Part shown: positions 20,531-30,036 of the stretch, one piece after another | Numbering within the stretch: position 1 is the stretch's first letter | Layout of the letters: each line of letters starts with the position of its first letter | Origin: Isohypsibius dastychi | Taxonomy: Eukaryota; Tardigrada; Eutardigrada; Parachela; Isohypsibiidae | Assembly (NCBI GenBank): GCA_034696485.1 | Contig: JAQIWT010000095.1 | Coordinates: forward strand, 1 to 36,577 | Length of the DNA: 36,577 nucleotides | Reading direction: 5' to 3' | The notes under the pieces: generated by a model | Database searches by the model: none | What the model was told of the DNA's origin: nothing | Seen by the model: the letters and a program-made list of their open reading frames with translations, nothing else | Translations under genes and position numbers: made by a program

Positions 20531-21740
20531 TTTTTATGTCATGTCAGCTCAATTCAAACTGGGACAAAATTGATAATGTTTCGCAACACGAATTCGTGAA
20601 ACCAGTTCACGACGGTATTGCAGCAAAAATGTTCGAAGACCGAGTAAGAGCATTCGTGAATTTTCTAAACGATCTGAAAGAACCTTGATCTCCTGAGGAT
20701 CTGTATGAAGCGGATCTGTTTCTCCATTTTCCGAAGAGTGTGTTTGGTCACGTCCATTACATATGCTGAATGGATGAAAAGCTCGAGGTTTTCACAGCAG
20801 GAGCTCAACAACATGTTGTCAAATTATTAATCAGATTCAACACAGTTCGAGGCAGAAACCGCTTTGGAAACACTCTGCTAATATGATGTTTTTCACTGCC
20901 GCTCGGGGATATGCTGCTCATGAGCCACGTCTTGCTGGTCGAGCACGTACAGACAGGTTTGTCGGTCACTGCTCACTCATGGTGTCTGTTTCGAACACAA
21001 ACTGACATGGTTGATCATATTCTTTCCAGTGCAATTTTACAATATGCAAATGTCATCCTATTTCACACTTCAAATTATGGAGTCTATAAACGACCTTCCT
21101 CAGCGAACTACAAAATTAGGTCAGTAGCCAATACATAGGTTGCATTCCAGGATCAAACGTTCTCCAAACACTCCGCCAATGTGGTATTATCTGCTATTCC
21201 GGGATCAGAAATGGCAGACAATTGAAAGATTCATGGAACAGGTAACCAGTCCTTGTAGCAGATTCAAGAATCTGTTCAGCAGCCTGAACCAGTTTATTCT
21301 GAAACATAACACCTGATTGAATTCGATAAACCAAGTATATGTTCGAATTCACTCATACGTTTTCCTAATTGGTGGAACTTGAGAATTGGCAAGACTTGTG
21401 CTTGCACACTCGATTGTCACTCTCATAGCTTCAATGCTTGAACCAGTTCTGGGCGAATTGTGTTTGTTCGCATTTGGTTCAAAAGATTTCGAATAAATCA
21501 GGTGATTGCACGACCCGGGTAAACTCTCTGGACTCTTGCTCAATTTAAATGTGTGTTAATGTTCTTTTTCATGTCAAAATTGTCGTGCAAATACTTTTGA
21601 TAAGCCTGGACTTGCTACGCGTTCTGGTGATCTGATTATAATTAGTATAAATAGATCGCTATAAACATCTGTAGGCTTCAGTCCTCGATCCTTCGAACTC
21701 TTCTGAATAACGACGAAAACAACACTTTTTACCTTATTCA
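20531..21740 (+). other. Relic coding, not identified
   Basis: A plus frame from about 20560 reads EFVKPVHDGIAAKMFEDRVR, then YEADLFLHFPKSVFGHVHY, interrupted by TGA codons, up to about 20880. After a shift, 20911-21138 is open (HILSSAILQYANVILFHTSN). A further piece near 21160-21310 reads MWYYLLFRDQKWQTIERFME. These look like exons of a decayed gene upstream of the reductase copies, but I recognise no family. 21320-21740 shows nothing. Confidence 0.3.
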
Positions 21741-21749
21741 TTCTTGTTC

Positions 21750-21990
21750 AGCGAGCGTCACGCATTGGAAAATATGATGGAATTGATGATTTCCAGCATT
21801 GTAAGCGAGTCGATGTTGAAATTGCGGATGAAGTAGTTGTTGAACCTCAAAAAAAGAGTATATCATCATGGATCAGCGTTTATAAAACAATCATCCTGTG
21901 CACGAGATGCGACAGTTCTGTTGATTCTTCGTGTGATCACCAAGTTGAAAAAAACCAACTTTCATTCTTTTGACCACATGAAATCAAGTT
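21750..21990 (+). CDS. Hypothetical exon with possible zinc-binding OB-fold
   Basis: After a TTCTTGTTCAG acceptor (about 21750), a frame reads RASRIGKYDGIDDFQHCKR, then KKSISSWISVYKTIILCTRC. The spacing of CTRC and a second Cys/His pair (SSCDH) could bind zinc, as in single-strand DNA-binding OB-folds. That is a guess from pattern. A stop follows near 21970, just before reductase copy 1. Confidence 0.3.
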
Positions 21991-22043
21991 TACCTTCATC
22001 CCCAGTCAACGGAATGCAGAATGAAGGTTGAAAAAGATTGGTG

Positions 22044-22500
22044 TTTTTCATGATTGAAAATGTTATGCTGTGGTAATTCCACAAAAAAGCACAAGCATTC
22101 TTTTGGGTTACTGAGGAGATTGCCTTTTCAAAAGATCTCTGAGCGTGATGAAACCAGCAAAAAAGTTGCTCGATCTTGACGTGCTCATTTTTTCGCGGCA
22201 ACTTACGGCCTTGTCATGGAGAATCTTGCAGAGAAGTCCCTGTAGTAGCTCAAGAAACCTGAGGTCCGGGCGTTCTATTAACTTCAAATCCACATGTAGA
22301 ATATTCATTCAGAAGTTTGCTTCTTAGCAATCGCTTTCCACATACAGGATGCAAACAAAGAACTGGATCCTGCAAATTGTGATCACAAATCCAGTTGTTG
22401 CACGAAGAGCAGCATGTAGTGAAGATTTTATACGGTAGAAGAATTTCTCATTTCACGAACAATTCATGGTATTTGCGTGCGTAGAGATGATATTCTTCTG
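22044..22500 (+). pseudogene. Ribonucleotide reductase small subunit (R2) copy 1, degenerate
   Basis: Plus-strand coding in several frames follows the R2 fold from its N-terminal region. FHKKAQAFFWVTEEIAFSKDL (about 22078-22140, cut here at a stop) corresponds to the Lys-Ala-x-Ala-x-Phe-Trp-x-x-x-Glu-Glu-Ile-x-x-x-Lys-Asp start. FFAATYGLVMENLAEKS (about 22190) follows, with Tyr where the first iron-ligand Asp is expected. NIHSEVCFLAIAFHIQD (about 22298) keeps the Glu/His region but has Cys at the radical Tyr position. VFACVEMIFFCDYFAVFVWF (about 22468) retains the third Glu. Several stops and shifts break it. It ends about where copy 2 begins, so copy 2 repeats the middle of the protein. Confidence 0.85.
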
Positions 22501-23197
22501 TGATTATTTCGCCGTATTTGTTTGGTTCAAGAATTTCTGAAATGGTCGAAATTCTAAAAGCAAGATCATTCTACGCCTCCCAAATTTATATTGAGAATAT
22601 CCATTCAGAAGTGTACTCTCTTGCAATCTTGACCTACGTTAAAGATGATCTCAAGAAAAACCAGATTTTACAAGGCGCGGTGAGAAACTCAGCAGTTAAA
22701 CTGCAAGCTAACTGGGTTGAGCAGTTCATCAAGGATTGCGACCCTTCGTTTTGCGAGCGTCTTGTGGCATTTGCCAGTGTCGGAACTGTTCTTCTGCGGC
22801 ACTTTCGCTATATTTTCTGGACAAAAAAAGGTACCTACTCCCGGGCGTGACATTTTTAATGGATCTCATAAATCGTGACGAATCGCTGCATGTTTTGGTC
22901 GCATGCGCCTTTCACGAACAATTACCAGTCAAATGCGAACTTGAGAAGATCACCGAAAATTTCCTTGACGTCTGCCGCGTAGAAAAGAAATTCTGGCGTT
23001 CGACCATCTCAAAAGTAATAATTGGCCTCAATGCAAGCAATATGGAAAAATACATTCCATTTGCATGTGACTACCTGTTGAGCTTGTTCAGTATTCGATC
23101 ATTCTTTGATACACTAAATCCATCCTTTTTTTGGGAATATTTTTCTCGAAAGCAAATTCTTTTTTTCAACGAAATTTTGCAGAGTATAAGCTCGTGA
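22501..23197 (+). pseudogene. Ribonucleotide reductase small subunit (R2) copy 2, frameshifted
   Basis: R2 makes the radical that lets reductase turn ribonucleotides into deoxyribonucleotides. Visible motifs: EILKARSFYASQIYIENIHS, with the ligands Glu and His and the radical Tyr (HSEVY); RLVAFASVGTVLLRHF, where the ligand Glu of VEG is replaced by Gly; LPGVTFLMDLINRDESLHVL, with the last Glu and His; and the C-terminal helix GLNASNMEKYIPFACDYLL. One frameshift falls in an A7 run at about 22823-22829 (IFWTKK to YLLPGV). The stop is at 23197, and no obvious C-terminal reductase-docking peptide is seen. Copy 2 lacks the first part of R2, which only copy 1 has. The missing Glu plus the shift mean no activity as it stands. 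Confidence 0.92.
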
Positions 23198-23393
23198 GAA
23201 TTGGTGATAATACTAAATTATGCACAGACGCAGATTTTTAACGATGCGTGCACCACTCAACAAATCGTATTATTGGATAACATTGCGTTTCTCGGCAGAA
23301 TCGTTAGTCCAGGATCCAAATACAGATGAATTCGAGATAATTTCTTCCATCTTTGCCACTCGATCTGATCCAGGCGAGTCCATTTCAGCTTGT

Positions 23394-24040
23394 TTAAGGA
23401 CGTGAAGGATGATAGAATGGCACCATCGAGCCCCAGTTTTTAACAGCTCCAATGAAAGCTTGACAATATTCTGAGATAGTTTCTTGTGTTTGAGGCGAGC
23501 GGTTGTCATTCATAAGCGAAATCCACAGCAGTTTCTGCACCGCGTCGATTTCGATAGGAGTTTAAAGTGTTGCTGAACTTGAGATTGGAATTCGATGACA
23601 TCGCCAGGTTCAAGATCAGTAACGCGCCACGCAATGAACGTTTCAGAAGAATGTTTCAAATACACTACTAGGTCTGGCTTTAACAATCCTCGCTGGATGT
23701 CGATACAATAACCCAAGCCCCCAACTATTGGCACAACCTTATGCATTTTTGGAATGTAGATACCGGTCGACGATGGGGATATCCTTATTCAGCTGCTGAC
23801 TTCATTTCAGTATCATTCCGCATTGAACAGCAATTGCCTTGCATCTTCACTGAGATTGGATTTTCCGTTTTGCCATGATGTGATGAGCTTGGTGATCGCG
23901 TCGTGTTGATCTCTTGAAGTCAATCAGAAGAGTTTGAGCTTCACGCCACGCGCGCGAAGCGCTGTCATGAGTTATTTGCTTTGATACGTTTTCCCGGTAC
24001 CATCGCCACCCTCAAACACGACCACAGCACCACGCGGCAT
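23394..24040 (-). pseudogene. tmk: Thymidylate kinase, with stops and a frameshift
   Basis: The ATG at 24038-24040 opens MPRGAVVVFEGGDGTGKTYQ, a textbook thymidylate kinase P-loop (FEG-x-D-G-x-G-K). An in-frame stop follows a few codons later, but coding continues (LMTALRARGVKLKLF). EDARQLLFNAE matches the LLF region. IPIVDRYLHS carries the DRY motif and GLLKPDLVVYLKHSSE the LxxPDLxxxL strand; these lie in more than one frame. Near 23560 the frame shifts into PIEIDAVQKLLWISL, the usual C-terminal I-D-A region, ending at a TAA at 23394-23396. The enzyme phosphorylates dTMP to dTDP. It neighbours reductase and faces it tail to tail. Confidence 0.85.
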
Positions 24041-24660
24041 ACTTAAGGGTCAGAATTCTCTGTCAGCGCCTCCAAATTCAAAAGTAGTTGGTCGTTTTCG
24101 TCGAATCAGATCGCCTGGTATCGATGTGAGAACGTCCTCCAGAGTAACTGATGAAGGTAGTGGCCAATTCGCATGTTTGTTCGATGTTTTTATTTCTTTG
24201 CCTTGATGATCACGCGTTATTTGACAGCAAAACTGTCGGGCTAGAGCAAGACCCTTTGTTAGTTTCATGAGAAGTGCTGCAAAGCTGACTGCTCTGATTT
24301 ACATCAAATACGCCAGACGCATGATTTTCGACGGCTCCATCCTTTAGCTGATGAAATAAAGTTGCAAAAATAGTCAAGAATGGCGTTTGGCCAATGAATT
24401 TAAGTGTACCCTCAACGACTTGTTTTTTTTTTCTACAACTGATCAACTTCCCAGCTTTAAAGTAAATGAATAGCAGGCTGAGGGACGTAATCAGCAGAAC
24501 AATGACGATTGTTGTGAAAGATTTATTCGGAGAATTACTAGAGTCCTCGTTTCGCCATCCTTCTGATCGAACCGAAGTTACCCTCAGTAGTTCAGTTAGG
24601 ACTGTTTCTACTCTTCTGAAATGCACAAAACATTACATCAAAAAATCAGTTTGACAGACT
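24041..24660 (-). CDS. Putative single-pass membrane protein, C-terminal exon
   Basis: A minus-strand exon begins after a good acceptor (TGTGCATTTCAG, about 24615) and reads RVETVLTELLRVTSV. A membrane helix follows (FTTIVIVLLITSLSLLFIYF) and then a basic CRKKK stop-transfer patch. The layout resembles the membrane end of the LRR gene at 27686-28358. The frame runs to 24210. A second frame (24268-24050, DVLTSIPGDLIRRKRP) may be a further exon. The upstream exon is not clear; 24780-24680 holds a hydrophobic stretch (IETIIFLAIISTGYF). Likely a type I membrane protein, function unknown. Confidence 0.4.
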
Positions 24661-26030
24661 CAATCAAGAGCGCTTCCATTCCTGATATGCTACAATGTAA
24701 CAGATCAGGATTTCACATTCACGGTGAAAGTAACCTGTACTTATTATCGCTAGAAAAATGATCGTTTCAATCTCGAAACATAATCTTACATCGATTCACA
24801 ATGAAAAGAACTCGCAAACCTGTAATTACCAAAAAAACAGAAAGACACTTCTTTCCTAAAAAAGAACCACTACACAGTTCACATTTTTCATCTTTCACAT
24901 CAAGAATAATATTTCTAACTGGAATTCACTCAGGTTTTTTGTTCCATATCATTGATCTCTTCCGAATCGTCAACCGGAGCCCTGAATCAATTGAGAGCAC
25001 CATCTTTCCGGCATTCACGAGATGGCAACTAATATCAATACAGTGAGCCCATTTATTACTTTCTCACATTTCAGATATAGTTTGATATTTCAACCTAACA
25101 TTCAAATCCGTGCCATATGTTTTTAGAGGCTCCACCTGGTGGATGCTGCGGACTGTCTTCACAGGTGGTGCTGAATGTCCTGAACCAACAAACTCCTGCC
25201 AATTTTCGATTTCTTGTTTGGACTAAGCCAGAAATTTGCTACCATGTGTGATTTTATTAAACGATCTTTCCATTTATTATATAAAATTAAACCCAGCTCG
25301 AACTTTCTGTTCAATTCTGTCTGGCCATAACCCAACAGAACAAAAAAACATTCTTGCGATTTATTAGGCAAAGGTAAGACTCCGAAGCATGACTCCGAAG
25401 TAGACTCTGAATCATGTGGTCATGACTCCGAATCCTCATTACTCTGCATCATGTAGCCACCATCATTTGTTGCCGTAACTATATATTCGTATATATACAC
25501 ATATAGTATATGACAGAACCCACAATTAAGATTGGCTCACAAGGACCACATCTCCAAATCTCTGGACAAGATTTCAAAAAAAAATAATGGAAATCTACCT
25601 TGTTGCCATAAGGAACCACGAGAAGTATGAGAATTTTCATGAGATTTATGGCTGCACTAAGGTGAGAAAACAATTCTCCGACATCAAGGTAATCTTATTT
25701 ATTTTTTCAAGCTGTCGTTCCTCAAACACAGTTCCGGCGATTTTTTCTAGCAACATTTTCGAGCAAGAGTAGAATCTGGTGTATTTGGAGAGATTGTATA
25801 TCCGGCGAATCGCTTCCGAAAGGCAGAATATTTAAGAATGGAATGCACCTATCAATCTATTGTATTCTTCACAAACATCATAACCTACGAAAACGGACCA
25901 TAATTTACGATCAAAGACCTCTTTACTCAAGCTGTTGATGCGTAAAATTATTTTTTAATTTTTATTCTGCACCTGTATAACTATCTATTTATTTCAGGGA
26001 AAAAACGAAGCCAATAGCTGACCTCCCGGA
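24661..26030. other. No confidently supported gene
   Basis: Frames at 24801-25046 (+), 25159-25371 (-) and 25587-25772 (+) are coherent but carry no recognisable domain. 25587-25700 (IYLVAIRNHEKYENFHEIYG) ends near a possible donor (CTAAG|GTGAGA, about 25661). It could be an upstream exon of the JmjC gene that follows on the same strand. 25880-25980 is AT-rich. Confidence 0.35.
25376..25437. repeat. Degenerate repeat of GACTCCGAA
   Basis: Four or five copies of GACTCCGAA (one as GACTCTGAA) with irregular 8-20 bp spacing, some joined by CAT/ATG triplets. Too short and irregular to be a CRISPR or satellite. It could encode Asp-Ser-Glu-rich sequence, but the frame is not kept. Confidence 0.5.
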
Positions 26031-27341
26031 TAACGTTTTATTTTGTAAATGATGGTATTTTGGACAGCCAAAGAGTGGGCTCACGTCAAAGACAGGAAAA
26101 TCATTCATACTGAAACTTTGGACGTTTAACTCGTAAAGTCCTTCATCAACAAACTCAAAGTGCAGGGGAACCTCGCTGTACCTGATGTTTTGAACATCTA
26201 CCTGGCCAACCAACATTTTCATGAACTATTTATCAACATTTGTCCAGGAGATAGAATCTCTACTGCATGGTTCTACATCGGGTTTCCTGGGACGGGAACC
26301 TTCTTCCATATTGAAGATGGAGGACTAGAAGGGGGTTTTTCATATATTTTTTAAATCATGTATTTTACTCTTGACATACACCTCACAAGGTTCCGTCAAT
26401 ATGAATTGAGGAGCTTGTCGAAAACCTGGGTACCATGTCTCCGCGCATATGAACCTGAATAGAACGAGTTAATATCAAGTAGAAGAATTACCAAATCAAA
26501 AAAGTTCCGCAAATAATAATTTTCTCGTTCTTCTAGGTCTTCGGCCGTGAACACATGGATATAAGATTAATTATAATTTGCCGCTGTCCTTCCTCGCTGT
26601 GCATGATATCCCTGTCCATTACCACATTCAAAATACCGGGGAAATTATGATTATAGACCCTTATATCCCTCACGAGGTTGATGAGCATATTTCATGTAAT
26701 TTTTCTGAATTTTCTCTATTTCCAGGTGATTAATTTGGAAGTTTCACTTTCTTCAGCTGTCAATCTTTCTGCATGAAGATTGGATTCGTTTCGCCCGAGA
26801 TCAGAGGCAGCGATTTTTGAACGTGTTCATGTAGGTAACATTTTATTTTTCAACCTTAATCTAATTATTGTTTCACACAGTGCAGTGAACTGAGTGCGTC
26901 ATGTCCCACCGTTAACTATGGCGCAGCATGCGCCGTAACACAGAACCCGAGAGAATTGCAAAACATCTTCAGATTATCCGCTTCACGGTTATGGACATAC
27001 TTGGAGAAGTATGCGATGGTTGAGGACTGGATCCATATTGACCCCAAAGAAGCTCTAAAATGGGAGATTTGCACTCCGAAAAGGTCAATATTTTATATTA
27101 TTTTATTATATTATTTTATATTTTATATTTTATACATTCAATATTTTATTTTGTGAAAATTACATTGATAAATCACTTTCAGAAAAAGCATCTCCCTGGG
27201 AGCAAACCATGTGACCGGTTGATGAAGTTTTACAACGATTTTGTGGAGTCTGAGGAGGTGAAGTCTAACTCCACAATCTTATATTGTCCAAACTCCAACA
27301 AATTCCAAACATCATGTGAATGCGTACACACTATTGAATAA
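26031..27341 (+). pseudogene. JmjC-domain protein (2-oxoglutarate/iron oxygenase-like), split into short exons
   Basis: The frame 26160-26354 reads FYIGFPGTGTFFHIEDGGL, the first JmjC iron-binding block (G-x-G/S-x-x-F-H-x-E-D). Later, around 26600-26690, coding gives IPVHYHIQNTGEIMIIDPYI followed by PHEV, the block with the second iron His and the Gln-x-x-Gly-Glu strand. After a short intron (GTTGATGAG...TTTCCAG, ending about 26726), INLEVSLSSAVNLSA matches the G-x-N-x-x-E-x-x-N-x-A end of the fold. A further exon (about 26880-27083) reads ASRLWTYLEKYAMVEDWIH and ends at a donor; a last piece stops at 27341. An upstream frame before 26160 has stops. JmjC enzymes remove methyl groups from histones or hydroxylate proteins. 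Upstream JmjN or PHD domains are not seen. Whether it is still expressed cannot be told. Confidence 0.68.
27089..27155. repeat. TATTTTA low-complexity tract in an intron
   Basis: Almost only A and T, built from ATTTTATATT/ATTTTATATTTTATA units. It lies between a donor at about 27083 and an acceptor near 27182 in the JmjC-like gene, making this intron about 100 nt, longer than the others. Confidence 0.6.
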
Positions 27342-27685
27342 TCGATTCATTCAAGTGTTTGAAAAAACCAGCACAACGAAACGGCCTGAGAATTCGTTTT
27401 CATTGCATGGTCCGCGGATGTTGAATGGACTACTCATGTTGCCGGAATCTATACAGACATGAAGTCGCTGATCATTGGAGACCAAAGTCTACCAAATCTG
27501 TGGTAAAGTGGTCTCCACGATGATATCATTTTATTATTTTATCCAAGCATTTTCTGTCTATCTCCCACGATGATCGAATGAACCATCCCATTCCTTGCCT
27601 GATTTTGCCTCAAGCGTATTATTTTGATATGAAATCCATTTACATTAAACAGTTTTACAGTCATTCTTCTGGCTTTTGCAACATA
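27342..27685. other. No supported gene
   Basis: Spacer between the JmjC-like gene and the LRR gene. The reading frame of the LRR gene is open from 27578, but the hydrophobic signal peptide starts at the ATG at 27686, so 27578-27685 is more likely leader. Confidence 0.5.
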
Positions 27686-28358
27686 ATGTTTTCCATCATT
27701 TTTCTTATTACTGTCTTCAGTCATACTTCGCTGGCATACCCCGACTCATGTCCAACTTGTGAGTCAATTTTTCTCCATGCACGCTGCGTCTCAAAAAAAT
27801 TTACCGACATTTGTTTGGAAGAATGATAAACCAGGATGTCCAAACCCAGCCCATACGTCAAACATTTGGATCTCCATCAGAACACATTACTGACTTGCCT
27901 ACCATCCATCAGCCTGTTGTCTGCAAAATTTCCTTCGCTGGAAAAATTATACATCGACCACAATCCAGCAATGTGTTGTCAAAAACTCGACGAGTTTATA
28001 GTTATTCATTGCTTGAACCTAGTGACCTTTATAAGCTCGGCGGTCATTGGCAACCACTCTATTCGGAAACAGGTTTTATAAAAACATAACAGTAAACTAA
28101 TCAAAAAAAATTTCTTGGTGTATGAGGTGACTACAGTTTCTTCTGTGAGGCTACCAACCAGTCCCACAACTCCTGATATTATACTGACAGTTGTCTTATC
28201 TGTGGTGTTAATCGCTGTGATTACACTTGTAGTCATCATTCGGCGAGGACGGTGTGCGCTAGAACAAAACTCGAAAAGCAGACATAATGTAAGTGTGATT
28301 TGGGTCACATAGTCTGAATGTATTAAATGATCGATTTTTCCAGGTTACCATGCGTTGA
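27686..28358 (+). pseudogene. LRR membrane protein gene with two consecutive in-frame stops
   Basis: The start at 27686 gives a signal peptide (MFSIIFLITVFSHTSLA) and a Cys-x-x-Cys head (CPTCESIFLHARC), then KKFTDICLEE and TGA TAA (27824-27829). The same frame goes on with YVKHLDLHQNTLLTCLPSI and KFPSLEKLYIDHNPAMCC, a leucine-rich repeat and a Cys cap. A 54-nt intron (28073-28126) is skipped in phase. The next exon has a membrane helix (IILTVVLSVVLIAVITLVVI) and a basic tail. A second intron (28289-28343, GTAAGT...TTCCAG) leads to the last codons and TGA at 28358. The paralogue at 5287-5573 has two ordinary codons in place of the two stops, so they are mutations, or part of an unrecognised intron (GTGAGT at 27761, AG at 27834). 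Product: small cell-surface LRR protein, ligand unknown. Confidence 0.72.
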
Positions 28359-28538
28359 GAACGCCAACAACTTCACTGGAAAGGTGATCCAAAACGAGTC
28401 GAATCCGAAGAAAACGGTGACGGGAGCGAGAATCTAAGCAGTGATTCATCCAACTCTTACATTCCAACTTCTACTCATGAAGTGTCGAAGTGATATCTTT
28501 ATTGGTTGAGAAAAACTCGAAAATATGGCAATAAACAA
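28359..28538. other. Intergenic spacer
   Basis: Space between the LRR gene and the convergent dUTPase. It holds AATAAA-like signals on both strands around 28500-28530, fitting a shared 3' end region. Confidence 0.35.
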
Positions 28539-29088
28539 TCATTGCATTCCTGTTGAACCAAAACCCGATGTTCCACGCACAGTCTCGGAGCCAATGTCTG
28601 AATGCTCCTCAACAACATAAGGTCGATCGATTATTTCACAGATGAGTTGGGCTATGCCGTCGCCCTTGTAAACAAAAAAAGCTTGATCACTCAGGTTGCA
28701 GAGAATAACGGCGACTAGACCACGATAGTCTGGATCAATGACACCGCCACCGACAATGACGCTAAAATTCCAAGCCAAACCCGAACAAGGAGCTAGCAAA
28801 ATGGGATGTTTAATGGACCAGCCATCATGCTCTGAGAGGAATCAAACCTATCCGTCCATAAGCTTCTGGTGGCAGAATAATTTCGAGATTGGTATCAATC
28901 CAAGCTTGACCTCTCGCAGGCACAACATCATCACGAGCACTGCAAAGAAAATATTTCAAATTCATGATTAGTGAAGGAAAAAAAGTAATATACCTCGGCA
29001 GGTTCAATCCAACAGCACCTGCTGATCCATAGCTTGGTCGCTGAGCATCTCGTGTAGTTAAAAAATATCGGAGAACTAGAGTATCCAT
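28539..29088 (-). CDS. dut: dUTPase, complete, with two short introns
   Basis: Hydrolyses dUTP to dUMP, keeping uracil out of DNA and feeding thymidylate synthesis; works as a homotrimer. Three exons: 29088-28994, 28939-28848 and 28792-28539. The GT...AG introns are 54 and 55 nt, and phase is kept throughout, giving 146 codons, the usual length of the trimeric family. All five motifs are there: AVGLNL (motif 1, Asn where Asp is common); GRI at the end of exon 2 and CSGLAW in exon 3 (motif 2, split by intron 2); GGGVIDPDYRG (motif 3, catalytic Asp); KGDGIAQLI (motif 4, Gly where Arg is common); RGTSGFGSTG (motif 5). The start Met is the first in the frame. There is no stop, frameshift or repeat inside, unlike almost every neighbour. 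It could be a host gene or a retained viral gene. Confidence 0.95.
28793..28847 (-). other. dUTPase intron 2
   Basis: 55 nt, GGTTTGATT donor region to TTTTGCTAG acceptor, inserted in phase 1 inside motif 2. It contains an in-frame TGA, so the gene needs splicing. Confidence 0.9.
28940..28993 (-). other. dUTPase intron 1
   Basis: 54 nt, GTATAT donor to TTTCTTTGCAG acceptor with a good pyrimidine tract. It lies just after motif 1. Confidence 0.9.
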
Positions 29089-29457
29089 CGTTGTACAACA
29101 AACGTTTTCGTTTCACAATCGATACAACGAACCTGTTTGATACCTAGATAATTTGTCGAGATAATTATGGTGTGGTTTGATTGATTTTGTCTGGTCGCGC
29201 GTTCCGCCCACAGAAAAAAACGCTACTTTTCCAGGTCACGTCATGAAATATAATGTCTCAAAAATTTAATCTTAAGAAGTCCCGACACAACAGATCACAG
29301 ACACCAACTTAATGACATGTTTGGACGAGAAAGTAATTTTCTCATCAACCTCTCAACCGCGGGGAATTTTTGAATCTCATAATAAAATCAGACAACGTTC
29401 AATCTTTTGAATATTGTTTCTTTAACATAGCTTTTCATCTCACAACCAGCTTTAAAA
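29089..29457. other. Divergent intergenic region
   Basis: Lies between the dUTPase start (minus) and the next plus-strand gene. It probably holds both promoters. No TATA box or repeat stands out with confidence. Confidence 0.35.
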
Positions 29458-29979
29458 ATGTCGTCAACCAAGATGGGTGCTCGCGGAGGACGTTTGGTAA
29501 ATATGATCGAGCGTGATGCAGTCATTACGCTAGATGCTTTTATGTTTGTGGTATGTACGCTGTCATTCATCCATCGATACCGCTCTCATCTTTTTTTTGC
29601 TCTGGATCGTAACAGCAGAAGAGAAACTTGGTTTGGCAACCATGGAAATTGTTCGATATAAAAAGAGCACGGCAAATGATAACCTGGTGGAAATTGGGTA
29701 TGAAGTTTACATGGATGTTGTCCACGATTTTTTGATAACTTTTTTTGTAGATGGGGAAATGATTTGACCGCAAATCAGGAAAACACCCTCTTTGAAAAAA
29801 TTGATATCTTCAAGAAAGAAATCAAACAAGTCAAGGGGACAGCTGAAGGCTTGTCGAAAAAGCGAAGATTTGAAATTGTTTTGTTTCCCTCGTTAACAAT
29901 CTCTTACTTTGCGTGGCAGCTGCCCCCGTGCCCGAAAACTGGATTGCGGCCGTTCAAGCGCAGTTTGGCGTGGCAATGA
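29458..29979 (+). CDS. Hypothetical spliced gene
   Basis: The ATG at 29458 (MSSTKMGARGGRLVNMIERD) opens an exon that meets a donor at about 29551 (GTATGT). An acceptor (GTAACAG) near 29617 opens EEKLGLATMEIVRYKKSTAN. A second clean intron (GTATGAAG...TTTTTGTAG, about 29699-29751) leads in phase to GNDLTANQENTLFEKIDIFK, a Lys/Glu-rich, probably coiled-coil segment, ending at 29979. The first junction does not keep phase with the obvious sites, so there is either an indel or another acceptor. Family not recognised. Confidence 0.4.
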
Positions 29980-30036
29980 GAATAAAACAAGCAAGAAAAA
30001 AAATTACAATGATAGTGTGTCAGGTCTTGAATCGGT

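Noticed and set aside
20531-21310. Ribonucleotide reductase large subunit upstream of the R2 copies
   Set aside because: I looked for its catalytic Cys/Asn-x-Cys-x-Glu region and substrate-binding motifs and found none.
25376-25437. Repeats of GACTCCGAA as a CRISPR-like array
   Set aside because: Unit of 9 bp, irregular spacing, eukaryotic context, no associated genes.
27578-27685. Upstream Met at 27578 as the start of the LRR protein
   Set aside because: The hydrophobic signal sequence begins at the Met at 27686; the extra leader would bury it behind 36 residues.
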